Assembly (NCBI RefSeq): GCF_009758205.1
Contig: NZ_WRXN01000016.1
Span: 62,001-126,000 of the forward strand
From: Chitinophaga tropicalis
Lineage (GTDB): Bacteria > Bacteroidota > Bacteroidia > Chitinophagales > Chitinophagaceae
Direction of reading: 5' to 3'
DNA: 64,000 nucleotides
Positions within the stretch are counted from its first letter, which is position 1. Every line of letters begins with the position of its first letter. The notes beneath the pieces are model-generated. The model was not told the DNA's origin. It searched no databases and was given only the letters and a program-made list of their open reading frames with translations. Shown here piece after piece: positions 43,387-52,700 of this stretch. The translations under genes were made by a program, and so were the position numbers.

Positions 43387-43918
43387 TATTCTCCGTTCTG
43401 GATTTATAATAAGAATACATTGTTTCTAAGGAAATTTTCTTATCACTACGTTGAAGTATTCCCAGGCCCTTTCTGGCCTCATTCCAAGGCAATTCAGCAT
43501 GCGTAAGATAAACTAGTTTCTCCTGCTCCATAAAACCATACTTCATTAGAACTGCATCTACGCATGCTTGCTGATCTTCTTCCAATTGTAAAACTTCCAA
43601 AATTTCATTTAATCTATCAAAAAAAGTAACGCCTTCTGGCAGGACAGGAGTAAGAGGGTTATTCTTAAACCAGTTTTTAGAATATTTATTATAGATAGTA
43701 CGATAAACCGGGCCATTTACCCAAGCCTCAGGAGCTTCATTAAATAAAGAATGCTTCTCGAAAAAAACTAAATGCCAGGCCTGAGAATAATATAAAACTT
43801 TTTGAAGTTTTAATGGCGTAATTATGACACCTTGAGCATTCAGAAAGTAAATTATATAATCTGAAAAATCGCATATTTCAACTTCTGTGACCATTTGCGA
43901 ACTTAATTTTAAACTCAT
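43379..43918 (-). CDS. Panacea (SocA/DUF4065) antitoxin-domain protein
   Basis: A 179-residue protein with the Panacea signature: DYIIYFLNAQGVIITPLKLQ, KVLYYSQAWHLVFFEKH, LFNEAPEAWVNGPVYRTIY, and the C-terminal LVYLTHAELPWNEARKGL. Panacea domains are antitoxin modules that neutralise many unrelated toxins (PanAT systems; SocA of Caulobacter works through a protease). It is third in a four-gene operon and overlaps the putative toxin gene. Confidence 0.9.
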   Translation of the reverse strand: MSLKLSSQMVTEVEICDFSDYIIYFLNAQGVIITPLKLQKVLYYSQAWHLVFFEKHSLFNEAPEAWVNGPVYRTIYNKYSKNWFKNNPLTPVLPEGVTFFDRLNEILEVLQLEEDQQACVDAVLMKYGFMEQEKLVYLTHAELPWNEARKGLGILQRSDKKISLETMYSYYKSRTENNG

Positions 43919-43937
43919 AAAACAAACAATGGATTAG

Positions 43938-44225
43938 TTATAAATAAATATCAATCAAGGGTATTTTGATTGCTCCCCTGAATTTAACAAAGAACGGCGC
44001 ATGTTTATGGAAAGCATCTCTCGTAGTAAATACTGGCTCTCCATCCTTTTGCCGATAAGTAGACATCGCGATTTCCGGCTCGTTAAAAACCAACTTAATA
44101 ACATCACGAAGCTCTACATTCGCATCCTCAGCAATTTCGCTCATCGTTTTCCAATAATTATTCTTATCCGCAAGATTAAAAGTATTAAATACCTGCTGCC
44201 TTACATTTTCAAATGATGTAGTCAT
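43938..44225 (-). CDS. Unrecognised small protein of the Panacea cassette
   Basis: With the start at 44225 (MTTSFENVRQQ) the product has 95 residues. Its first half is helical (YWKTMSEIAEDANVELRDVIKLVF), resembling a small helix-turn-helix or winged-helix fold. The second half is beta-like (MSTYRQKDGEPVFTTRDAF, VKFRGAIKIPLIDI). It lies 19 bases before the Panacea gene. An autoregulatory DNA-binding role is possible but unproven. Confidence 0.65.
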   Translation of the reverse strand: MTTSFENVRQQVFNTFNLADKNNYWKTMSEIAEDANVELRDVIKLVFNEPEIAMSTYRQKDGEPVFTTRDAFHKHAPFFVKFRGAIKIPLIDIYL

Positions 44226-44274
44226 AAAATAATTCAGGCTCAAGATTAACATTCTTCCTTTGAGAAATAATTAC

Positions 44275-44460
44275 TTATTGAGCTCGTTTAACAATACTTT
44301 TAAGTTCAGTCATAAAGTCTTCAGCATCCTTTTTAGAACGAATCACTTGCGCTAAACCGTCAATACGAACAGACCTTGATGATACAGGTTTTGGATTACT
44401 CCCCTGACTTTGAACAGTTCCCTTATGCTGATCTATCTTCTGCTGAATATTTGTAACCAT
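44275..44460 (-). CDS. Unrecognised 61-residue protein, first gene of the Panacea cassette
   Basis: The start at 44460 (MVTNIQQKIDQHKG) is preferred because a promoter lies just upstream and a longer frame to 44547 would begin before it. The first part is polar and probably disordered (GTVQSQGSNPKPVSSRSV); the end is a charged helix (SKKDAEDFMTELKSIVKRAQ). This layout is common in antitoxins, but there is no family match I can name. Confidence 0.6.
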   Translation of the reverse strand: MVTNIQQKIDQHKGTVQSQGSNPKPVSSRSVRIDGLAQVIRSKKDAEDFMTELKSIVKRAQ

Positions 44461-44495
44461 AACATAATTATATTTTAAACTCACCATCCTCCCCA

Positions 44496-44526
44496 CAATT
44501 TTACACCACATTCCCCGGCCCACAAA
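44496..44526 (-). promoter_or_regulatory. Likely promoter of the Panacea cassette, overlapped by a G-quadruplex motif
   Basis: TTTG (44526-44523), a 19-base spacer and TAAAATTG (44503-44496) form a one-mismatch Bacteroidota promoter. On the same strand, 44537-44513 reads as four G-runs with loops of 3, 7 and 2 bases, a full quadruplex pattern covering the -33 element. Confidence 0.45.
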
Positions 44527-44553
44527 CACCCAAACCCAAATGAACAAACTGAA

Positions 44554-44589
44554 TAAAAAAATGCTACCTGCACGAAAGCAGATAGCATT
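44554..44589 (-). terminator. Intrinsic terminator of the rhamnogalacturonan operon
   Basis: On the minus strand a 12-bp stem with one G-U pair (44589-44578 with 44571-44560) and a 6-base loop is followed by about seven Us. It lies 21 bases after the stop of the GH78 gene. Confidence 0.9.
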
Positions 44590-44610
44590 ATAATATAACT
44601 CCCTGAATAA

Positions 44611-47379
44611 TTATCTCACTTCAAACCTGTAATCACCAGAACCTATCTTAATAACAGCACGACCATCCTGATACCCCTTCAACACAACATCCTTCTGCTT
44701 ATCCAACGGAACATCACCCTCTGTAATAACCTGCTGAGCCGTAGCCGGCAACTTCACAACTGCAGAACTATTTGCAGGTATAGTCACATGAAAAAGCAGG
44801 ACATCCCCCCTTTTCTCCCATTCACTGCGAATAGTACCATAAACAGTATTATAAGAAGTTCTCACCTCAGTAATATCCCCCACTACCTCCGGACGTATCA
44901 CAACATTCCTGTAAGCCACAGACCCATCCTCCTGGTTAATACCACCCAAACCATTATAAAACCATTCCATAATATGCCCCAGCATCAGGTGATTATTCGA
45001 AACACCCGCCAAAGCAGGCCAGGACTCCGTCAACGCAGTAGCCCCCTTGGCCAGCTGAAAACCATAACCAGGTACATCATTCCTTGAATTCATATCATAG
45101 ATCAGCTGGGAAGCCCCTCCCTCCTGCAAAGCACGCACCAGGTAATGAAAACCTATATCCCCGGCAGTGAGCTTCTTACCGGTCGTGCCAATAGAATCTA
45201 CCAGGTTATGGAATACCGCATTCCTATCCTTTTCTTCTACCAACCCGGTACATAAAGGCATTGCCATAGCGGTCTGACTACCATCGGCATATACCTTCTT
45301 AACCGGATCAAAGAACTTCTTATTGAACGCCAGCTTTACAGCAGCCAATTGCTTCTTCCATAAGTCAGCATCCTTTGTATTCCCCAGCAACGCAGCTACT
45401 TTAGAAAGCAGGCCGAGATCATAGTAGTAAATAGCCGTCGCCGTTAGTCCCTTAGGCGTCAGCTGTGACACACCGGGATGTTTGGGCCCCAGGTCATACC
45501 AGTCTCCCAACCCATAATCCAGTATATTATTCTGCGCACGGCGGCCCAGGTAATCTGCATACCTCTTCATCATAGGATACGCTTCCTGCATAATGTCTTT
45601 ATCACCATACCACTGGTACAACAGCCAGGGCAGGATAACAGCTGCACTGCCCCATTCAGGAGAATCCCGGAAGCCAAAACCCTTATCGTTGAAGAAAACA
45701 AACTCCGGAGCTATATCAGGCACCAGGCCTTCCTTTGTCTGGGCATCCATCATATCATACACCAGCTTTTTATACAGGTTGTAGATATCATAGTTGAACT
45801 GAATAGAAGCGCCCATCAGGTGGTCCTGCTCCAGCCAGCTAAGCTTTTCGCGATGCGGACAGTCAGTCACCACACTCTGCATATTGCTTTTAATGGCCCA
45901 AAGAATAAGCGTATCTATCTGGTTGAACAGAGTATTAGAGCATTCAAAGCTCCCGTTCACAGGGTTGGCATTACGGGTATGCAGAAAAGTGAGGCCATTA
46001 ATACGGGGCAGGTCCTTCTTACCGGCTGCAGTATCAGGCACAGCTCCTTCCACCTGCACGTAACGGAAACCATAATAAGTAAACCGTGGCCGCCATACCT
46101 CTTCGCCATCTCCTTTCAATGTATAACTGAAATAATATGGTTTACCACTTGCTTTCTGGCTAACCTGCTGCTCATTGTTCAGCAGCTCTGCAGGCGTGAG
46201 CTTCACCGTTTGCCCCTTACGGCCTTTGATCCTGAGTTCTACTATACCGGAAGCGTTCTGCCCGAAATCATATACATAAACACTATCTGCCTGACGGGTA
46301 ACCGTTCTTACCGGGAGCGTTTCCATTACTTTCACCGGGTAATCTGTTTCTGCCTGCAGCTTACCCGAAGGGGCCTTAACTATCTTCACCGGTTTCCAGC
46401 TGCCATCATTAAAACCGGGTTGGTCCCATCCTTTCTGTTCCAGGTTGGCATCATAATCCTCCCCGCCAAAGATGCTGGTATAAGTAACAGGAGATGTCGC
46501 TGTTTTCCAGGAGTTATCCGAAACAATGGTGGCACCGGAACCATCAATGTAAGAGATATGCAGCTTACAGATCATTTTAGGCGCTCCAAAGGCAACAGAC
46601 AGTTTATAATATCTCTCTTTGTTGATGTTATAGAAACCATTCCCTGCAATCACACCAATAGCATTATTTCCCTGGTTCAGCAGGCTGGTCACATCGTAAG
46701 TATTGTACAACACCCGTTTATCATAATAAGTCCATCCGGGGGCCAGGAAATTGTCACCCACCTTCTTCCCGTTCATATTCACCTCATACTGCCCCATGCC
46801 GCTTATAAACAGGTAAGCGCGCTTTATTTTACCACTGGCTTTAAACGTTTTACGGAACAGGGGGACAACAGTACGCTGTTTGGCTTTATGCAGCTCATAA
46901 AACTTCTCTTCCCCTTTATGCACACCAGGCGCCAGCCGCATAGAATCCGGCAGGTCTTCATATCCTATCCACTGTGCATTGCTCCAGTCGGCCTTTGTAT
47001 AAAGCGCCGTTGTAAATAAAGCGACAGGGCTCCATCCTGACGACCGCTGCAGCTGGTCCCACACCTGCACACGCCAGTAATACCGGTGGCCGGGCAACAA
47101 TTTCTCACCGGTATAAGGCACCATATTGGACTGCGGACTGACTATCCGGGCCGTAGCGCCTCCGTTAAAAGAACTGGAATCTTCAGATATCTGCAGCTGG
47201 TAGGCAGATTGTATATACCCCCTGTGAGGGGTTTCCACCTGCCAGCTGAACAGGGGAGCAGGATTTTCCACTCCCGTGGGATTGACTTTCCTTTCACATA
47301 ACAGGTTTACAACACGTAGTTGCTGAGAGAACCCTTCGATTGACAGTAGTACGAATAATGCCGTAATGTATGTTTTCAT
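44611..47379 (-). CDS. GH78 alpha-L-rhamnosidase
   Basis: A 922-residue exported enzyme, signal peptide ending IEGFSQQ. Domain order follows GH78: an N-terminal fibronectin-like domain (LFSWQVETPHRGYIQSAYQL), the DUF4876/Bac_rhamnosid_N sandwich, the (alpha/alpha)6 catalytic barrel with TDCPHREKLSWLEQDHLMG, and a C-terminal sandwich. Compared with the usual DCPQRxERxxWxGD, the second half of the motif reads LSWLEQD, a subfamily difference that may affect substrate. It is the last gene of the operon, overlapping the GH2 gene by 4 bp. Confidence 0.93.
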   Translation of the reverse strand: MKTYITALFVLLSIEGFSQQLRVVNLLCERKVNPTGVENPAPLFSWQVETPHRGYIQSAYQLQISEDSSSFNGGATARIVSPQSNMVPYTGEKLLPGHRYYWRVQVWDQLQRSSGWSPVALFTTALYTKADWSNAQWIGYEDLPDSMRLAPGVHKGEEKFYELHKAKQRTVVPLFRKTFKASGKIKRAYLFISGMGQYEVNMNGKKVGDNFLAPGWTYYDKRVLYNTYDVTSLLNQGNNAIGVIAGNGFYNINKERYYKLSVAFGAPKMICKLHISYIDGSGATIVSDNSWKTATSPVTYTSIFGGEDYDANLEQKGWDQPGFNDGSWKPVKIVKAPSGKLQAETDYPVKVMETLPVRTVTRQADSVYVYDFGQNASGIVELRIKGRKGQTVKLTPAELLNNEQQVSQKASGKPYYFSYTLKGDGEEVWRPRFTYYGFRYVQVEGAVPDTAAGKKDLPRINGLTFLHTRNANPVNGSFECSNTLFNQIDTLILWAIKSNMQSVVTDCPHREKLSWLEQDHLMGASIQFNYDIYNLYKKLVYDMMDAQTKEGLVPDIAPEFVFFNDKGFGFRDSPEWGSAAVILPWLLYQWYGDKDIMQEAYPMMKRYADYLGRRAQNNILDYGLGDWYDLGPKHPGVSQLTPKGLTATAIYYYDLGLLSKVAALLGNTKDADLWKKQLAAVKLAFNKKFFDPVKKVYADGSQTAMAMPLCTGLVEEKDRNAVFHNLVDSIGTTGKKLTAGDIGFHYLVRALQEGGASQLIYDMNSRNDVPGYGFQLAKGATALTESWPALAGVSNNHLMLGHIMEWFYNGLGGINQEDGSVAYRNVVIRPEVVGDITEVRTSYNTVYGTIRSEWEKRGDVLLFHVTIPANSSAVVKLPATAQQVITEGDVPLDKQKDVVLKGYQDGRAVIKIGSGDYRFEVR

Positions 47380-49748
47380 TCTGTTACAATGTTTACCTCA
47401 GCTACAGGCAATCCGGCAGCTTTGGCTTTCAGTGTAATATTACCTTTTTCTTTTCCAGCTTTTATAATAACCAGGCATCTGCCCTGCCATGTTTTTCTCT
47501 GAGGCTGTACACAGCTTTCAATACTCATAGGATTGGCATTGCCTGTACCCGCTATGGTAGCAGGCCCGCTTACTTCAAACTGCACCAGCTCCTCTGCCTC
47601 CGGATGCCGCCGGCCATTTTCATCCGTCAAAGTCACGGTAACATAGCTCAGGTCCTGTCCGTTGGCAGCAATATGCTGCCTGTCAGCTTCCAGCTTCAGG
47701 GCCACCGGCCTGCCGACTGTAGATAAAGTAACGCTGCGGCCCTTCTTTTTACCTATATACCCCGTAGCTGTTAAAGTACCTGCTTCATAAGGCACCTGCC
47801 AGGTGGAAATGAACCGGTTAGCCTTCCCACCGGGACGCTTACCTAGCGACTTCCCATTCAAAAACAACTCCACCTCATCAAAAGAATTATAAACGGATAC
47901 TTCCAGTGGTTTATTTTCCTCACCGGGCCAGTTCCAGCTATCTCTTGCATCCAGCCATTCCCAATGGCTCCATTTCATTTTATCCGGATTGACAGCAAAA
48001 GAAGGTTGCGGAGGCTTAACAAAAACAGACAACTGCTCCGGCTTCCAGAGAGCATCCCTGTAATATGATTGTGGACGCTTCCACCCGCAGATGTCAATAT
48101 CTCCGCAAAAAGCCAGGTTCCACGGATAAAAGCCCTGGTGCTGGTTATATCCCAGCCAGCCAATGCTGGCCTCTCCTATGTAGTCAAAAGCCGTCCATAC
48201 AAAATCTCCTATCACCCAGGCATGTTCTTCCACTGCCATCCAGTAATCATATGCTTCCAACGGGAATGACTCCGTAGCCATCATTACCCTGCCCGGCTTA
48301 CGCTGATGATCAGTTACATATTTATCCCGTGCATAATTATAACCGGCAACATCCAGTGTAGCCAGGAAAGCATCCTTATCATCCGCTATTCCATTCACCC
48401 CGCAGGTAATGAAACGCGTGGTATCCATGGTACGGATATAGTCCCTCAGCATCTTTGCTACTTCTGCTACCTCAGGTTTTTCACGGTGAGGTATCTCATT
48501 TCCCGTACTCCACATGATAACGCTGGGGTGATTCCGGTCCCGCTGCACCATGCTTTCTACATCCTGCTGCCACCACTCTTTAAAATACAGGTTGTAGTCT
48601 TCGGGGTTCTTCTTCTCCTTCCATGTATCAAAAGCCTCATCTATCACGAGCATGCCCAGCCGGTCGCAGGCGTCGAGAAAAGCAGGAGATGGCGGGTTAT
48701 GCGAACAGCGGATGGCATTATAGCCACTGGCCTTCAACAACTCCACTTTGCGCTCTTCTGCCCTGTCGTATGCCTTTGCTCCCAGCGGGCCGTTATCGTG
48801 ATGTACGCAGCCTCCCTTGAGCTTTACCATCTTACCGTTTAAGCGGAAACCATGCTCCGCATCAACACTGATGGTCCGGATACCAAAGGGAGTAGTTACA
48901 CTGTCAGAGAGCATGTTATTGACATACACGGCAGACAGGGCTTTGTACAAAACAGGCGTCTCAACACTCCATAATACAGGTTTGTTAACATTCAGATCCT
49001 GTTGCAGAATGGTGTCTGAGCCTGGTAATATCTGTTGTGTACTTTTATATTGTGCCACTTCTTTTCCACCCGCATCTGTCACGCGGGTAATAACAGTGGC
49101 TGTTACTGCTGATGTTGTTCTGTTCCGTAGCGTTGTACTGACATGTACTCTGTCAGGTTGAGGTGTGGTGATAAATGTACCCCAGGGAAGAATATGTACC
49201 GGTTCCAGGGTTTGCAGCCATACATGACGGTAGATGCCTGAACCGGAATACCAGCGGCTGTTCTCTCCCTCATTCCTCACCCTTACAGCCAGTATATTTT
49301 CCTTATCATATTCAAGCTGGTCAGTAATATCAAACCAGAAAGAAGTATAACCATAAGGATGCCTCCCCAGCTTCTTACCATTAAGCCACAACTGCGCATT
49401 CATGTAAATACCATCAAACCTGATAATGAAACGCTTGCCTTTTTGTGCAGCAGGAATGATGAAATGCTTCCTGTACCAGCCGGTACCACCGGTAGTAAAT
49501 CCGCCGCTTACCTGGCTGATGGCGCCCTTATCAAAAGGCGTATTCCTGCCCGGCAGGTCTTCTACGCTCCAGTCATGCGGAAGATCTATTGTACGCCAGT
49601 CAGCATCACTGTATTTCAGCTCTTCCGCCCCTTCTGCTGCACCACGGAAGAAGAGCCAGTTATCATCAAAATTGATTGTTTGCGCCTGTACAGCAATTGT
49701 ACAGCAACATATAAACAGGGTTTCCAGGAACCGGTTAATAGTTCTCAT
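47376..49748 (-). CDS. GH2 glycoside hydrolase (beta-galactosidase-like)
   Basis: A 790-residue exported enzyme, signal peptide ending TIAVQAQ. It has the GH2 jelly-roll (DWRTIDLPHDWSVEDLPG, GTGWYRKHF), the immunoglobulin-like domain, and the barrel with acid/base Glu in WSTGNEIPH and nucleophile Glu in MMATESFP. A DUF4982 domain and a C-terminal immunoglobulin-like domain follow. GH2 members act on beta-galactosides, beta-glucuronides or alpha-L-arabinopyranosides; the pectin context does not decide between these. It overlaps both neighbours by 4 bp. Confidence 0.93.
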   Translation of the reverse strand: MRTINRFLETLFICCCTIAVQAQTINFDDNWLFFRGAAEGAEELKYSDADWRTIDLPHDWSVEDLPGRNTPFDKGAISQVSGGFTTGGTGWYRKHFIIPAAQKGKRFIIRFDGIYMNAQLWLNGKKLGRHPYGYTSFWFDITDQLEYDKENILAVRVRNEGENSRWYSGSGIYRHVWLQTLEPVHILPWGTFITTPQPDRVHVSTTLRNRTTSAVTATVITRVTDAGGKEVAQYKSTQQILPGSDTILQQDLNVNKPVLWSVETPVLYKALSAVYVNNMLSDSVTTPFGIRTISVDAEHGFRLNGKMVKLKGGCVHHDNGPLGAKAYDRAEERKVELLKASGYNAIRCSHNPPSPAFLDACDRLGMLVIDEAFDTWKEKKNPEDYNLYFKEWWQQDVESMVQRDRNHPSVIMWSTGNEIPHREKPEVAEVAKMLRDYIRTMDTTRFITCGVNGIADDKDAFLATLDVAGYNYARDKYVTDHQRKPGRVMMATESFPLEAYDYWMAVEEHAWVIGDFVWTAFDYIGEASIGWLGYNQHQGFYPWNLAFCGDIDICGWKRPQSYYRDALWKPEQLSVFVKPPQPSFAVNPDKMKWSHWEWLDARDSWNWPGEENKPLEVSVYNSFDEVELFLNGKSLGKRPGGKANRFISTWQVPYEAGTLTATGYIGKKKGRSVTLSTVGRPVALKLEADRQHIAANGQDLSYVTVTLTDENGRRHPEAEELVQFEVSGPATIAGTGNANPMSIESCVQPQRKTWQGRCLVIIKAGKEKGNITLKAKAAGLPVAEVNIVTE

Positions 49749-52700
49749 TTGTCCGTGAAATTTAATTTACTCTTTCCCAGGTCAACAGAGGTTGCTACCG
49801 CAATACCCCGCTGGTCTTTATCATTAACAGCACAATAGAAATGGTATACAATACCATCGTGATAAATTACAAAAGATTTATGAGCAAACCTTGCATCATA
49901 TGGTTCAGTAGAACTGATCAGGTCTTCACCCTGCCAGTCAGTCCAGTGTACAAGATCGTACGAACAGGCAAACCTGTTGAACGCCCCCGGCTTCCCCTTC
50001 CAGAATGCACCAAAATAGAACATCACCCATACATCGTTGATCTTTTGTATCACGGCATCTCCGGTAATACCGGTAAAATGGTCCAGTACAGGTTCTTTTC
50101 CATATCGTACCCAGTGTTCCATATCATTGGATACCGCCATGCCAATACGTTCTTTGCCCCTGGCAGGGTTCAGGCTGTCCCCCCTGGCATTGTAGTACAT
50201 CACAAAAGGATAACCTGTGGTCTTTGCACTATCATATATCACAGAGCTCTTGTAGATAGTGCTGTTCTCCCACCAGCGCACATTGCTGTCAGTAGCCATG
50301 AGCACAGGCTTGTTCAGCCGTTCCCACTCATGTGCGGTAATGATATCTTTTGTTGTAGAGGCAATACCAACGGATAGTAACCCCTTCTCATATCCTTTGT
50401 CTCCGCCTCCTATATAAGACATCCAATACTTTCCTTTATAGGGTCGCCATTCATAACTACCGCCCCACTGGTAGTCCTGCAGAGCGATGTACCCGGCTTT
50501 CTGGTTGCTGTCCCATGTAGTAGCGGTATCAGAGAATGACATCATTTTCCCTTTCACGTTCCAGTTCAGCAGGTCCTTACTATCTGCCAGCCATGTTTCA
50601 TACCCACGGCCATCATACACGATATATACCATGTACCATTTATCGCCTTTACGGAAGATGCTGGGACAGTCCATCTTCTTACTGTTATCGGAAGGCGCCA
50701 TCACCAATCCATATTTATGCGGTGTACTAACGGTATTGTAAATACGCTGCATTACAGCATCCGGCACTCTCTCTTCTTTCTTCAACGTTACGGGCCCTAA
50801 CAACCCTGCCGGTAATAACTTCGTTTGATCCAGGCGATAAGGAGCTGTCGTAAATGTTGTGCGTGCTGAATCTGTCAGCAGCTGATCGCCGGTAAGACGG
50901 TTAGCCCAGGTGTTGGTCACCGCTATTTCTATGGTGTTATTCCCTTTCTTCAAAGCATTTGTCACTTCTACCTGGAAGGGAGGCGTCCATACTATCCCGC
51001 AATCCGTTCCATTCACTTTCACAGATGCAATATTGCAAACCCTTCCAAGGTCAAGGAAGACGCGTTCTTTAACATTGCCCTGCCAGGAAACAGTTTGCCG
51101 GTAAACAGCTGTACCTGAATAATAACGTGCCTGCTCAGAGGCATGCTTACTCCAGTCTGCCAACTTTTCAAAAATGACCGGGTGCGTTGTTTTATCAAAG
51201 AAGACTTTCCATGGAGCGTCCAGTGTCTGCAGGGTTGTAAAGGAAGGCTGGTTAGGTGTTGTATTGGAGTAGGTTGCCGGTTTACGGAAGACCACAAACA
51301 CTGATCCATTGGCCGGCAGTTGCAACGGCAGAACGGTACGGCCTTTCTCAGTATACCAGTTGCCTGCCATTCTTTGCTCCCCTGTTACCGGGTCCCATAT
51401 TTCAGGCGCTTTGCCGCTGATACGGAAAGATAGTTCCAGCGTATGTTGTACCTCTTCCTGGTTGGAAATAAACCAAAGGTCAAAGCCATCACCTTTCCTG
51501 TGTGTCCAGGCAATCCTCGCAGCTTTACGTTCCTTCGCTACAAGATCCGGTGCAATACCTAATGTACTGAAAGACGGTTGCTGCCAGGGGCCTTTGATAG
51601 TATTATCCAGTATAAAAGTACTGTCAGGACGGTTGCGCAATCTTACCGGGCCATTCACCAGGATAGTAGCTCCTTCCTTTATCAGTTGTTTCAGCCGGTT
51701 CACCGTTTGCAGGGAGAACAGGTTGCCTTCAGGCGCCATCGCCATAACGCCGGGCAGTACCAGCATTTTATAGCTCGCTCCCCCGGGAAGTACTATCATA
51801 CTGTCTTTCACTTTTGCCAGCCGCAGAAGGGCATCTTCATTAAAAGAATCATAGGCATAGCCCTTCAGAGGGTCTATCCATGCTGCAGGATCAGCGATGT
51901 TGGCAGATGCAGTAACACCGGCAGGCATTTCCCTGAGTGGCCCTCCCCTGTTAGTTAAACGATTATTTTCACTGTTGACGATGTCTTCTCCAAAAATACC
52001 TGGCAGTACCGGCACCAGTCTTTCCGGCAGCACAGCGCGGCGGGGTATCTCCTCACCGGTAAACACCGCTATGTCAGCTACCGGCCGCCCCTGTTGCAAC
52101 AGGGCCTGGCAACGCTGCGCATATGTCACCCACGCGCGGCCAGGCTCCCACCAGGTCTGGTCCCGCTGAAAGTAAAGCCCTATACCGTCCAGCGTCATAC
52201 CGGGCTTACGGTCCATCCAGGGGTTATGTGCAAATACATGGTACACCAGCTTATTGATGCCCTGCGCATAGTTACGGTCGGCCAACGTTTTAAGCATACC
52301 GGGATGCTCATCCCATGCCATGCGCAGCTCAGTAAATGCTTCTGCCTGTATCACCTGCTTACCGTAGATATGCGCTCCGGAAATAGCGTCCAGCATATCG
52401 TTCGGCTTATCATGCGTAGGACTGCGCAGCCAGTATTCTCCCATAGGTATGTCTGCCGTCCTGTAATGCAGCATACCATCTCCGGGCATAACAGGGGCCA
52501 TGCTTTCCGCGCTGAAAGTACAACCCCTGGCATGCGCCAGGGCTGCCAGCGTATCGTAAAAGTTCTGTTGTATCAGCTCAGTAATGGTCTGCCTTACATC
52601 ATGCAGGAACTCTTCTGAGGCGGTAGCGTTCTGTACCGGGTAACCAGCCATGGCAGGCAGGTATTTCAACAGGTCATATCCCCTGCGTTGCCTGAATGCT

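Noticed and set aside
45478..47019. Long plus-strand reading frame (513 codons) opposite the GH78 gene
   Set aside because: It is antisense to a firmly identified GH78 gene, has no family motif and an unlikely His/Ile-rich composition. It is a shadow of the codon use on the other strand.
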